In this document: piece after piece, positions 1 to 6,975 of the stretch
Layout of the letters: each line of letters begins with the position of its first letter
How positions within the stretch are numbered: position 1 is the stretch's first letter
Assembly (NCBI GenBank): GCA_937952155.1
Contig: CALFYH010000272.1
Coordinates: 1-11,762 of the forward strand
From: an uncultured Saprospiraceae bacterium
Lineage (GTDB): Bacteria > Bacteroidota > Bacteroidia > Chitinophagales > Saprospiraceae
Direction: 5' to 3'
Length of the DNA: 11,762 bases
Made by a program: the position numbers and the translations under genes
The notes under the pieces: generated by a model
Told to the model about the DNA's origin: nothing
What the model saw: only the letters and a program-made list of their open reading frames with translations
Database searches by the model: none

Positions 1-1287
1 TATTTTACAAGCGCAAAGAATTTATTGACAAAAGATGATCAGCAAATGCTTAAAATGCAGTGTATCCACCATATTGGTATTTGTTATTCCGAATTGGGCG
101 ATCATCAAAAAGCTTTAGAGTTATACAAAATAGTTGAAAATTTCTACAAAGAAGGTAATCATGAAAGGGAACTTGCCAATGTATATTATGATTATAGTTA
201 TTCTTATATCGAAATGGGCGATTTTAACAAAGCCATTGATTATGCAAAACGCAATCATACTATTTATGTAAATTTAAAAGATATTATTTCACAACAATCT
301 GCCAGTAAACAGCTTGCAGAGATTTATAAGAAGAAAGGTGACTATAAAAATGCGTTATTATACCACGAACAATTTTTTCAATTATACGATTCTATCCGGA
401 AAACCAGGAATATTGAAGAAGTCACAGAACTGAGATTAAATCACAAATTTGAATCTGAGAAAGCTATTACAAAAACTTTATACCAATCCAAAATCGAAAG
501 ACAAAGTTTTATTCAAAATACCTTGATTTTTGGTATGATAGCAATTTCTTTACTAATGTATTTTTGGTATTGGGCCTACAAGGTCATTAAAAAATCTAAG
601 GAAACGATCACATCACAACATGCTCAACTCCAAATCCTCAATAATGCTAATGAAAATCTAATATATAGCTTGTCCCATGATATAAAGGAGCCACTACTCG
701 GAGTACTCCTGCTTTTACAAAAACTAAAAATAGAAGATCCATTTCTATCACAGGCATCAGCAGCTTTGGAAAATCAGGTAAATGCTGTAAATATCATAGT
801 GAATAATCTATTGCAAAACAAAATTAATAATAATGGGCCAGATTCGAATTGCAACTTGCAAGAAATCAATGAAACGATAGACTCAGTAATAAAAAGCCTA
901 AATTATAGCATCAAAGAAAAGAATATTACCATTAATAATAAATTACAAGATCAAATCCAAGACATCACATTGAAAATTTCGAAACAAAAACTCTACCTAA
1001 TCTTACTTAATGTCATCAGCAACTCTATAAAACACAGCGATGATTTCCAATCTATCGATATATTTTCTGAAAACAATAGCATATTGCTTAGGGATTATGG
1101 GAAAGGAATAGCAAAAGACATTCTCGCAAGAATAGCTGATAATAAAATGGTTCCCCAAACTGACAAAGCAGTTTCAGGTAGTAGAGGCTTAGGATTATAT
1201 CTCATAAAAAATCTATTGCAGGACACAGATGTAAAGATGACCATCCAAAATGCAGATGGGCGAGGTACTATTGTGGCAATTGGTTGA
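1..1287 (+). CDS. TPR-containing sensor histidine kinase, 5' end cut by window
   Basis: Autophosphorylating sensor kinase of a two-component system. The frame is open from base 1 with no ATG before codon 17, so the true start, and probably a signal peptide and further TPRs, lie outside the window. Counting residues from the TTG at 25, three TPR motifs lie at about 18-40, 58-81 and 98-122 and would form the sensing part, probably periplasmic. A membrane helix follows at about 167-188, then a short coiled-coil-like linker. The H-box (SLSHDIKEPL) puts the phospho-acceptor at His218. The ATPase domain shows an N-box with Asn329 and Asn333, a G1 box (DYGKGI, 357-362), a G2 box (RGLGLYL, 387-393) and a final GRGT turn (412-415). 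TPR kinases of this kind are common in Bacteroidota and usually pair with LuxR-type regulators. One lies just downstream, convergent, with a 59-nt gap, and is the likely partner. What the TPRs sense is unknown. Confidence 0.9.
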   Translation, partial: YFTSAKNLLTKDDQQMLKMQCIHHIGICYSELGDHQKALELYKIVENFYKEGNHERELANVYYDYSYSYIEMGDFNKAIDYAKRNHTIYVNLKDIISQQSASKQLAEIYKKKGDYKNALLYHEQFFQLYDSIRKTRNIEEVTELRLNHKFESEKAITKTLYQSKIERQSFIQNTLIFGMIAISLLMYFWYWAYKVIKKSKETITSQHAQLQILNNANENLIYSLSHDIKEPLLGVLLLLQKLKIEDPFLSQASAALENQVNAVNIIVNNLLQNKINNNGPDSNCNLQEINETIDSVIKSLNYSIKEKNITINNKLQDQIQDITLKISKQKLYLILLNVISNSIKHSDDFQSIDIFSENNSILLRDYGKGIAKDILARIADNKMVPQTDKAVSGSRGLGLYLIKNLLQDTDVKMTIQNADGRGTIVAIG

Positions 1288-1346
1288 AAGATAGGAACAT
1301 CAGTTACCCATCATTGATGGAAAATCTTATAGTAATTCTAGTTATT

Positions 1347-1943
1347 TCATAAAAGCGTTATCAACCCAGATTGAGCCAACTTAACTATTAACTCAGTACT
1401 ATTTGTACACCCAAATTTATCTAACAAATTATTTTTTTGATTATTTATGGTGTTTACTGATGACGAAAGTAAATCTGCAATCTCTTTTGCAGACAATCCT
1501 TTTGCTAGTAAGAGCGCAATTTCTTTCTCTTTTTTTGTGAGTTTAACAAGCTTTGCATTAGTCTTTTTTGTAGGTCGTGTGATATTTTGACATAATGTTT
1601 GAACCGAATTCCACAAACTATTTAGTGGTTCTTTTTTATTGATGATTTCGGTTACACCCATTTCCAAAAGCATATCCTTGATAAACTCATTTGTTACACT
1701 CGTATAGACAATGATCTTAATATGTGGATATAAATGAAATACCTGTTCAAATAAGCTAAATCCTACATCCTCATCAGAAAGCAAGTCTGAAATAATAATT
1801 TCGACATCATTGTCATGCAAATACGCCAAGGTATCTGATACATTGTGTTTCCGAACTAATTTGATTTCATGTGACTGCTTGAGAAAATAACTTTCTATTG
1901 CTTCTGTTACAAACTCGTGATCATCATATATAAGTATATTCAT
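1347..1943 (-). CDS. LuxR/NarL-family response regulator
   Basis: Phosphorylation-controlled transcription factor of 198 residues, the usual length for the family. The receiver domain (about 1-118) has the acidic pair Asp7/Asp8, the phospho-acceptor Asp53 in the strand EIIISD, the switch Thr81 (IVYTS) and the conserved Lys103 (INKKE). The C-terminal LuxR (GerE) helix-turn-helix spans about 132-196. It shows the typical opening LTKKEKEIALLLAKG, the recognition-helix region SVNTINNQKNNLLDKFG, and the closing segment ELIVKLAQSGLI. The ATG at 1941-1943 begins directly at the receiver's first strand. No Shine-Dalgarno sequence is visible. The gene converges on the TPR histidine kinase, its likely phosphodonor. 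A long non-coding region lies upstream, so it probably has its own promoter. The DNA target cannot be told from the sequence. Confidence 0.92.
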   Translation of the reverse strand: MNILIYDDHEFVTEAIESYFLKQSHEIKLVRKHNVSDTLAYLHDNDVEIIISDLLSDEDVGFSLFEQVFHLYPHIKIIVYTSVTNEFIKDMLLEMGVTEIINKKEPLNSLWNSVQTLCQNITRPTKKTNAKLVKLTKKEKEIALLLAKGLSAKEIADLLSSSVNTINNQKNNLLDKFGCTNSTELIVKLAQSGLITLL

Positions 1944-2064
1944 TATTAGCTAATTATATGATTTCATTTCTAGGTTTAATGACATGTAATCAAATTATGA
2001 ATGCTACTTATAGCGTATTAAATTAAACAATATTAAAGCCTTTTTTACTCGATTTATACAAGAA

Positions 2065-2072
2065 CAAATGTA
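2065..2072 (-). promoter_or_regulatory. Possible -7 promoter element for the LuxR-type regulator
   Basis: On the minus strand this reads TACATTTG, a full match to the Bacteroidota -7 consensus TAnnTTTG. It lies about 120 nt upstream of the regulator's ATG. No TTG is found at the expected -33 spacing of 19-21 nt, and such 8-mers occur by chance in AT-rich DNA, so this is only a candidate. Confidence 0.2.
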
Positions 2073-2371
2073 GTAAAATAATCTTATGTAAGTAATACAT
2101 TAAGCCTGAATTATGAATTAGGATTCTTCACAAAAAGCTAAACTACAATAAATCAGCAACTTAGCATCTAAAATTAGACTGCATTCTGATATTGCACTAT
2201 CATACCTATAGTAGAGCTGTACAAGTTATGGTTATGGTGAAACTTCTGATTTGCAGTTTTATTCAACATCAATCATGCTTGCAGCTAGACTAACTACATA
2301 ATAGTATGCTCAGCAATAGATTTCCCAATGTATATATATGTTTTTAGCAAATTATTTGGAGATTTTTCAAT

Positions 2372-2406
2372 AAAAAAATGGGCAATCTTATTCAAGAATG
2401 CCCATT
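2372..2406 (-). terminator. Rho-independent terminator after the DUF2853 gene
   Basis: On the minus strand, an 8-bp stem (AATGGGCA with TGCCCATT) is extended past one A-A mismatch by a further TCTT/AAGA pairing around a 4-nt loop. A run of seven T residues follows directly (plus-strand A-run 2372-2378). It begins 27 nt after the DUF2853 stop codon, on the correct strand. It is the strongest terminator-like structure in the window and likely ends the OmpA-DUF2853 transcript. Confidence 0.88.
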
Positions 2407-2433
2407 AATCATTAAATCTGATAATCGTAAAGA

Positions 2434-2772
2434 TTAAGCGTACACAGATTCTTTTTTAAATTTCATAACTAATAGTGCGTAAACTATTGCTCTGTGTTTG
2501 TTTCTGTTGCTTGTACCCATGGCAGCAGTAGCTTCATCTATTGCTTTGTCCAATTCAGCTGAGTCCGCTAATCCTAATTTTTTGATTAGGAAATTGTTTT
2601 TAACTCTTGCCTTTTCTTCTGCATCAGAACCTGAAACTAAAGACGCATCTGTCAAATATATAGATGGTCCCAATCCTTTTGCAACTTTAGTAAGCAATTC
2701 TGTAGGAATTTTCAATCCTAACTCTTTGGCATTTGCCTCATACATTGCTACTTTTTCATCAAATTTGCTCAT
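2434..2772 (-). CDS. DUF2853 family protein
   Basis: Small soluble protein of 112 residues with no signal peptide or membrane span, predicted cytoplasmic and mostly helical. I recognise the DUF2853 family from the opening MSKFDEKV, the central KGLGPSIY (33-40), the NFLIKKLGL block (59-67), and the closing SSNRNKHRA-like segment (here TSNRNKHRA, 87-95) with the KKFKKESVY-like tail (here MKFKKESVY). Length and motif order agree with what I recall of the family, whose function is not established. The ATG at 2770-2772 follows an A-rich leader without a Shine-Dalgarno sequence. The gene starts 47 nt after the OmpA/DUF1508 gene on the same strand, no terminator lies between them, and a strong terminator follows. 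Co-transcription is therefore likely, but a functional link to the envelope protein is inference only. Confidence 0.88.
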   Translation of the reverse strand: MSKFDEKVAMYEANAKELGLKIPTELLTKVAKGLGPSIYLTDASLVSGSDAEEKARVKNNFLIKKLGLADSAELDKAIDEATAAMGTSNRNKHRAIVYALLVMKFKKESVYA

Positions 2773-2819
2773 TGATTTTTTGTTTAATATGTTTAAAAAA
2801 TAATTAACCTTGAAATTTA

Positions 2820-5258
2820 CTATTTACCTTTAAGATCTGCCGGAACTGATGGTGGAATAGATTTACACACATCAACTCCATTAGCATCTTGAATATACAA
2901 TTCTACCCTTCTATTAAACCTTCTTCCACTATCATCACTTGTATTTACCGCTATTGGTTCTCCTTCACTAAATGCCCCAGTTGTTATCCTTCCCGCTTCG
3001 ATTCCTTTAGCTACAAGTACATCTTTTGCTGCTTGTGCTCTATTTGCTGACAATCTTTGATTATAATCATCATTACCCTTCGAATCTGTAAATGCTTTCA
3101 ATACACCTTTATAAGTCGGATTCTCCTTCAATATTTTTGCCATCAGCGTCAGTTCACCATTTGCATCAGATTTAATATCAAATTTGTCAAAATCAAATAA
3201 TATCCAATTCAAATCGCAACTTGGTTTTGTTTCTTGAATAGGCGTTTCAACTTTTTCAATTTTTTCGGTTACGACTTTTGCTGTATCTGCAACAACTGGT
3301 GCTGTCGTATTCACTTCTTCTACTGCGGCTTTTGACGCAACTTCTGTCTTTTGGTCACCACATGATTTCCATAGGAAGAATAATGGTATCAATAGTAATG
3401 GCAATAACCACCATAATTTGAATCCAGAAGATGAAGCAGCTGCAACTGGGGCAACTATAGGTGCAACTGGTATTTTCGCACTTGCTGTAACTGCTGGAGT
3501 TGCAGCACTAACAGGTGCAGCGACTGGTGCTATCGGCACTATTACTGCTCCTTCTTTCTCCGCACACGATCTACCGACTTCTCTTCCTGTAGTATCCATT
3601 AACACATGAAAGAAATTACCATTTTCACGAATGGTTTCATATTTGGTAGTGTCATTGAGATGTTTGATCACACCTTTGAGCTCTTGGTCTCTCTCTTGAG
3701 CGGTCTTAAATCCTTCGCTGCGAAGTCTAACATCACCATTTTCTTTGTAAACGACAAAGTAGAATTTGCCGTTTTTATGTTTGAAAAATGCAATATTATG
3801 CAATTTGTCACTTACCGCAAATCCTTTGTATTCTACGCAAGTAAGATAATCATCGCTTTTCTCAGGTTCCTTATATTTTGTCTCCGGTTTTTCAAAACTT
3901 GCAGCGGATGCAACTGCAGCAGCAGCAATCGGTGCAGCTATATTAATTTTCTCTTCTACTTCAATTTTAGGCTCTTCAATAACTGCTGGAACAACAGGAG
4001 TCACAATTGGTGCAACTATAGCACTAACATCTTCTACTTTTGATGGTTTATCCAACATTGCCCAAAGTGTTGCTTCAGAATCTTTAGGACATGATCTTCC
4101 TATTTCTTGATGATTTCCTGCTTTCAATATCAGAAAATAAGCACCATGTTCTTCTTCAACTTTATATCTTTCCCTTATTTCACGATTTTTAATGACAGAA
4201 TTCAATCCATTATCTCTAGCACCAGTAGTTGGATATCCTTCGCTTCTTAAGATAACTTCACCATCGTGATTAAACCATGCAAAATAATATTTGCCTGTAT
4301 TTTCGTGTTGGAATCTGATAAAACCATCTTCATCCACAAGCTTTGCATCATATTTTTCTTTGTATTCTCTGCAAATCATATAATCATCTGCCTCAGAATC
4401 TGTTGAAGTTTCAGGCTTCACATTAGCCATAAGTGCTGCAGCTTGTTTTGCTCTTTCTGACGGTAAGTACATATTGGCTTCTTCTTTTGTATTGAACATA
4501 CAAGAACGGCCGATTTCTTGATGATTCCCTGCCTTTAGTGTCAAAAAGTAAGCTCCATGACTTTCTTCAATCTTATACCTTTCTTCAATATCTCTATTTT
4601 TCTTTACAGATTCCAAGCCATTGTCTCTTGCTCCTGTTGTTGGATAACCTTCGCTTCGTAGTATGATTTTACCATCTGTGGCTACCCATGCAAAATAGTA
4701 TTTACCAGTATTTTCATGTTGAAATTTAATAAATCCATCTTCGTCAATTGTAGAAGTTTGAACTTTTTCTTCATACTCACGACATATCATGTAATCATCA
4801 TCTTCTGAATTATCACTTTCGGTTGCAAAAGCAAAACCCGGAACTTTGACACTTCCCGCTTCTACCGACGCCAATCTTAAAAATTCGGCTGCAAATGCTG
4901 CTCGGCTTGAAGGTAGATATGATTTCGCTTCTTCTTCGGTTTCTTCAGGGCAAGATCGAGCTATTTCTTGGTGGTTGCCAGCTTTCAGTACCAAAACCCA
5001 ACTACCGTCTTCCAATTGTTTTGTACCATACTTATCTTCATCCTGAATATTTTTCAAAACTGATGCAATTCCATTTTCTCTGCCAGATTCGGAAGCATAC
5101 CCTTCACTACGAAGAACTACGATACCGTGATCTATGACTGAAAAATAAAATTCTCCTGCTTCTTCGAAGCGATGAAAACCATTTTCATCTGTAACACTTC
5201 CCTGGTAGGCACTACATGGCAAATAATCATCACCAATCTTTTTGTTGGAATCGCTCAT
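2820..5258 (-). CDS. OmpA-family protein with four tandem DUF1508 (YegP-like) units and one membrane span
   Basis: An 812-residue multidomain protein. Four DUF1508-type units lie at about 10-103, 154-253, 291-390 and 469-565. Each opens with DDYxxC, has an RSEG(Y/F) core and ends with an E(I/V)xRSC motif. The half-motifs resemble the duplicated YegP fold. Ala/Pro/Val-rich linkers follow unit 3 (404-468) and unit 4 (566-612). A single hydrophobic helix (613-630) is followed by a Thr/Val/Glu-rich spacer, then an OmpA C-terminal domain (about 683-790) opening with FDFDKFDIKSD. Asp725 and Arg740 keep the 15-residue spacing of the diaminopimelate-binding Asp/Arg pair in peptidoglycan-binding OmpA domains. 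No N-terminal signal peptide or lipobox is seen. The simplest topology is an inner-membrane anchor with DUF1508 units in the cytoplasm and the OmpA domain on periplasmic peptidoglycan. DUF1508 has no firmly known role. It is the first gene of a likely unit with the DUF2853 gene. Confidence 0.9.
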   Translation of the reverse strand: MSDSNKKIGDDYLPCSAYQGSVTDENGFHRFEEAGEFYFSVIDHGIVVLRSEGYASESGRENGIASVLKNIQDEDKYGTKQLEDGSWVLVLKAGNHQEIARSCPEETEEEAKSYLPSSRAAFAAEFLRLASVEAGSVKVPGFAFATESDNSEDDDYMICREYEEKVQTSTIDEDGFIKFQHENTGKYYFAWVATDGKIILRSEGYPTTGARDNGLESVKKNRDIEERYKIEESHGAYFLTLKAGNHQEIGRSCMFNTKEEANMYLPSERAKQAAALMANVKPETSTDSEADDYMICREYKEKYDAKLVDEDGFIRFQHENTGKYYFAWFNHDGEVILRSEGYPTTGARDNGLNSVIKNREIRERYKVEEEHGAYFLILKAGNHQEIGRSCPKDSEATLWAMLDKPSKVEDVSAIVAPIVTPVVPAVIEEPKIEVEEKINIAAPIAAAAVASAASFEKPETKYKEPEKSDDYLTCVEYKGFAVSDKLHNIAFFKHKNGKFYFVVYKENGDVRLRSEGFKTAQERDQELKGVIKHLNDTTKYETIRENGNFFHVLMDTTGREVGRSCAEKEGAVIVPIAPVAAPVSAATPAVTASAKIPVAPIVAPVAAASSSGFKLWWLLPLLLIPLFFLWKSCGDQKTEVASKAAVEEVNTTAPVVADTAKVVTEKIEKVETPIQETKPSCDLNWILFDFDKFDIKSDANGELTLMAKILKENPTYKGVLKAFTDSKGNDDYNQRLSANRAQAAKDVLVAKGIEAGRITTGAFSEGEPIAVNTSDDSGRRFNRRVELYIQDANGVDVCKSIPPSVPADLKGK
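3564..5231 (-). repeat. Four in-frame DUF1508 repeat units
   Basis: The coding DNA holds four units at 4950-5231 (unit 1), 4500-4799 (unit 2), 4089-4388 (unit 3) and 3564-3854 (unit 4). Units 2 and 3 are the most alike, with roughly four of five residues identical by eye and long shared blocks such as RSEGYPTTGARDNGL and LKAGNHQEIGRSC. Their DNA has drifted more at third positions, so the duplication is recent relative to units 1 and 4 but not newly made. Confidence 0.85.
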
Positions 5259-5363
5259 TTTTTGAATATTATTTTTTAAATTTATAAAACAATTAATCTG
5301 ACGTACTTATATTTATAAAGTAACAGTAAATACATAGGAAAATTTAAAATAAATGGGATGTTG

Positions 5364-5371
5364 CAAATATA
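5364..5371 (-). promoter_or_regulatory. Possible -7 promoter element for the OmpA/DUF1508 gene
   Basis: The minus strand reads TATATTTG, a full match to TAnnTTTG, about 105 nt upstream of the start codon at 5258. No good TTG -33 element sits 19-21 nt further upstream. The 214-nt gap between this gene and the THEP1-like gene is very AT-rich and shows no terminator, so read-through from the upstream cluster remains possible. Confidence 0.3.
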
Positions 5372-5472
5372 GAAATAAAATGTAAAATATTGCATTTAAT
5401 TTAAGTTGCAACAAAAAGAATTTATTTTAACTCAAAAATCAAATATAAATTTACAATTTTCATCTTTTATAA

Positions 5473-5979
5473 TCAAATCACGACCAAAACATCAGAAGCT
5501 GAAACTACTGTTGGGTTTAAGAAACTATATCTAATGCAAAAATCTAATACCAATGTATCACGAACAACGATAACTATTTTATAATTTTGATCCAATCGAT
5601 TTGCCGAAGCTAAAAATTTACTCAAGTTTGGTTCATGTCCTAATCCATTCATTTCTAATTTTCCAACTTCATCAATAACAAAAACCTTCGTTGGGCATTT
5701 TAAATAATCTGACATTAGATGTTTGCAAAATTCAAAGCCACTTTTTAGAAAACAGAATTTACCTATCGCTACAATAGGTTGGTTTATTTCCTTATCGATT
5801 GTTTCAAAGTTGTGATATGTTCCAGTTTTTAATTCAAAAATTACGCGCTTATTTCCAATATCTGGTGTAAGAAAACCACTTACTTCTGGTCGATTCCCAA
5901 AAACATTCATCAAATTTGAAGTTTTACCAGAGCGTATTGGGCCACTTAAAATTAGAAATTCAGCCATTTTCATTTTCAC
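5473..5979 (-). CDS. THEP1-like nucleoside-triphosphatase (P-loop NTPase)
   Basis: Predicted cytoplasmic NTPase of 168 residues, close to the usual size of the THEP1 family, whose members hydrolyse nucleoside triphosphates in vitro and whose physiological role is unclear. The Walker A motif GPIRSGKT lies at 13-20 with Lys19 as the phosphate-binding lysine. The Walker B segment VFVIDEVGKLEMNG, around 100-112, matches the family's characteristic DE(V/I)GK(L/M)E. A short SGFLTPDI block (about 34-41) and the C-terminal IVIVVRDT strand also fit. Three in-frame ATGs lie within five codons (5977-5979, 5971-5973, 5965-5967). The third would give the family-like start MAEFLILSG and is at least as likely. 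Any of these starts overlaps the 3' end of the membrane-protein gene (20 nt or 8 nt), which suggests translational coupling. It is the last gene of the cluster, and no clear hairpin terminator is seen after it. Confidence 0.82.
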   Translation of the reverse strand: MKMKMAEFLILSGPIRSGKTSNLMNVFGNRPEVSGFLTPDIGNKRVIFELKTGTYHNFETIDKEINQPIVAIGKFCFLKSGFEFCKHLMSDYLKCPTKVFVIDEVGKLEMNGLGHEPNLSKFLASANRLDQNYKIVIVVRDTLVLDFCIRYSFLNPTVVSASDVLVVI

Positions 5980-6970
5980 TTGTACCAGAAATCACCAGCA
6001 AACCGAGGACTAAATACTTAACCTTTGAAAAACCTACATAGTACTTATTGACATATTGCATCCAGCAAATTGCCTTTTGGGAAAATTCTGGAATTCTAGC
6101 GATGGTGGTTTGAAACATTTCCTCATTATCTTTATTGACAGTCCATTTATTTTTGATAAACTCTCTAATCAAAGGACCAATGAGAAATATAAGCATAACA
6201 CTGATGAGAATTGATCTAAAAAAAATCCAAATGAGCTCTATCCCTTTGACTTCCGGCAATATCCACTTCAATAATAACAAAATACCAATAAAAATTGCCA
6301 AAGATGAAAAGATTACCTTTGATTTCCTTTTAATAATTTGAGATGAATACTTTTCATAATTTTCGGGTTCGGGCATATTTTTTATGAGTAGATTTAACTG
6401 TGAAGGAATTTTGGGCAACCAAATACCTATGGCAATACCTGCTAACAAATGTGCTAGGATATAAACACCAAATACCATTTTAACAATGGAAATATCACTA
6501 CTGAAACCCAACGCATTAGCTATTGAGATTGCTGCTTGATCTATACTTGACATAAATTCTTTACCAAAAACCAAAAATGCTATTAAAACTTTTTGAAAAG
6601 CGGATTCCAATAAGCTAATAATCGCAAATATCAAGACTTTTAAACTAAAAAATTGATTGGACTTAAATATCAAATATCCCAAATAGCCTTGAAAAATGAC
6701 GGCCACATATGCTTGCCAAGGCGAATGCGGACTTATGGCCAACTTTGTCAATAATACAATAGACATCGCTTCCAAAATGCTATTTTTATTTTCAAATTTG
6801 TAGTAACCAATAAGCGTGATACAAATTACAGCAATTCCGCCTACCAAAATTCCTGTAAATGGTAATCGAAGGGCATGCAAAAATCCTCCAATACCTGACT
6901 CAGCAAACGCCCAAACAAGGATCAGGCTTCGAAAGTCAGGCTTAAATTTAATATCTTTTGGGTATTCCAC
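5960..6970 (-). CDS. Polytopic membrane protein of unknown function, partner of THEP1-like NTPase
   Basis: A 336-residue integral membrane protein that I cannot assign to a family. Hydrophobic segments lie at about 14-32, 36-56, 85-102, 109-131, 164-185, 217-238 and 243-266, with a weaker one near 318-328. Some short segments may be re-entrant or amphipathic. The N-terminal half carries a motif-like stretch, KLAISPHSPWQAY (76-88), in front of a Gly-rich helix. Its size and look recall substrate-binding subunits of ECF transporters, but this is only a resemblance. Basic and acidic cytoplasmic-type loops lie at about 195-216 and 270-317. The start is GTG (6968-6970): the in-frame codon before it is a TAA, and the next Met is residue 69, so GTG is the only plausible choice. 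The gene begins 5 nt after metZ and overlaps the THEP1-like gene, which argues that the two products work together, perhaps as transporter and energising NTPase. Confidence 0.75.
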   Translation of the reverse strand: MEYPKDIKFKPDFRSLILVWAFAESGIGGFLHALRLPFTGILVGGIAVICITLIGYYKFENKNSILEAMSIVLLTKLAISPHSPWQAYVAVIFQGYLGYLIFKSNQFFSLKVLIFAIISLLESAFQKVLIAFLVFGKEFMSSIDQAAISIANALGFSSDISIVKMVFGVYILAHLLAGIAIGIWLPKIPSQLNLLIKNMPEPENYEKYSSQIIKRKSKVIFSSLAIFIGILLLLKWILPEVKGIELIWIFFRSILISVMLIFLIGPLIREFIKNKWTVNKDNEEMFQTTIARIPEFSQKAICWMQYVNKYYVGFSKVKYLVLGLLVISGTSENENG

Positions 6971-6975
6971 TTAAT

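Larger units (their letters stand above)
1944..2433. other. Long non-coding region between response regulator and DUF2853 gene
   Basis: About 490 bases with no open frame of at least 60 codons on either strand. It is strongly AT-rich. Supported contents are an intrinsic terminator at 2372-2406 serving the gene to its right, and a single -7-type element at 2065-2072 that could serve the regulator to its left. Two small hairpins are visible: GCTA-CTTA-TAGC near 2003-2014, and an imperfect one at 2105-2122 with CCT/AGG and AATT/AATT arms. Neither has a T-tract or strong G+C pairing. I recognise no known RNA family here. Confidence 0.6.

Noticed and set aside
25..27. TTG as the start codon of the TPR histidine kinase
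   Set aside because: The frame stays open upstream to base 1, and the first TPR is already under way, so the gene more likely begins before the window.
1308..1320. Hairpin CCATC-ATT-GATGG between the convergent kinase and regulator genes, as a bidirectional terminator
   Set aside because: The stem is only 5 bp with a 3-nt loop and no T-tract on either side, so it does not meet the usual form of an intrinsic terminator.
3606..4043. 145-codon open frame on the plus strand
   Set aside because: It lies fully inside the OmpA/DUF1508 gene on the other strand and has a low-complexity Cys/Phe/Asn composition typical of an antisense shadow of Lys/Glu-rich repeats.
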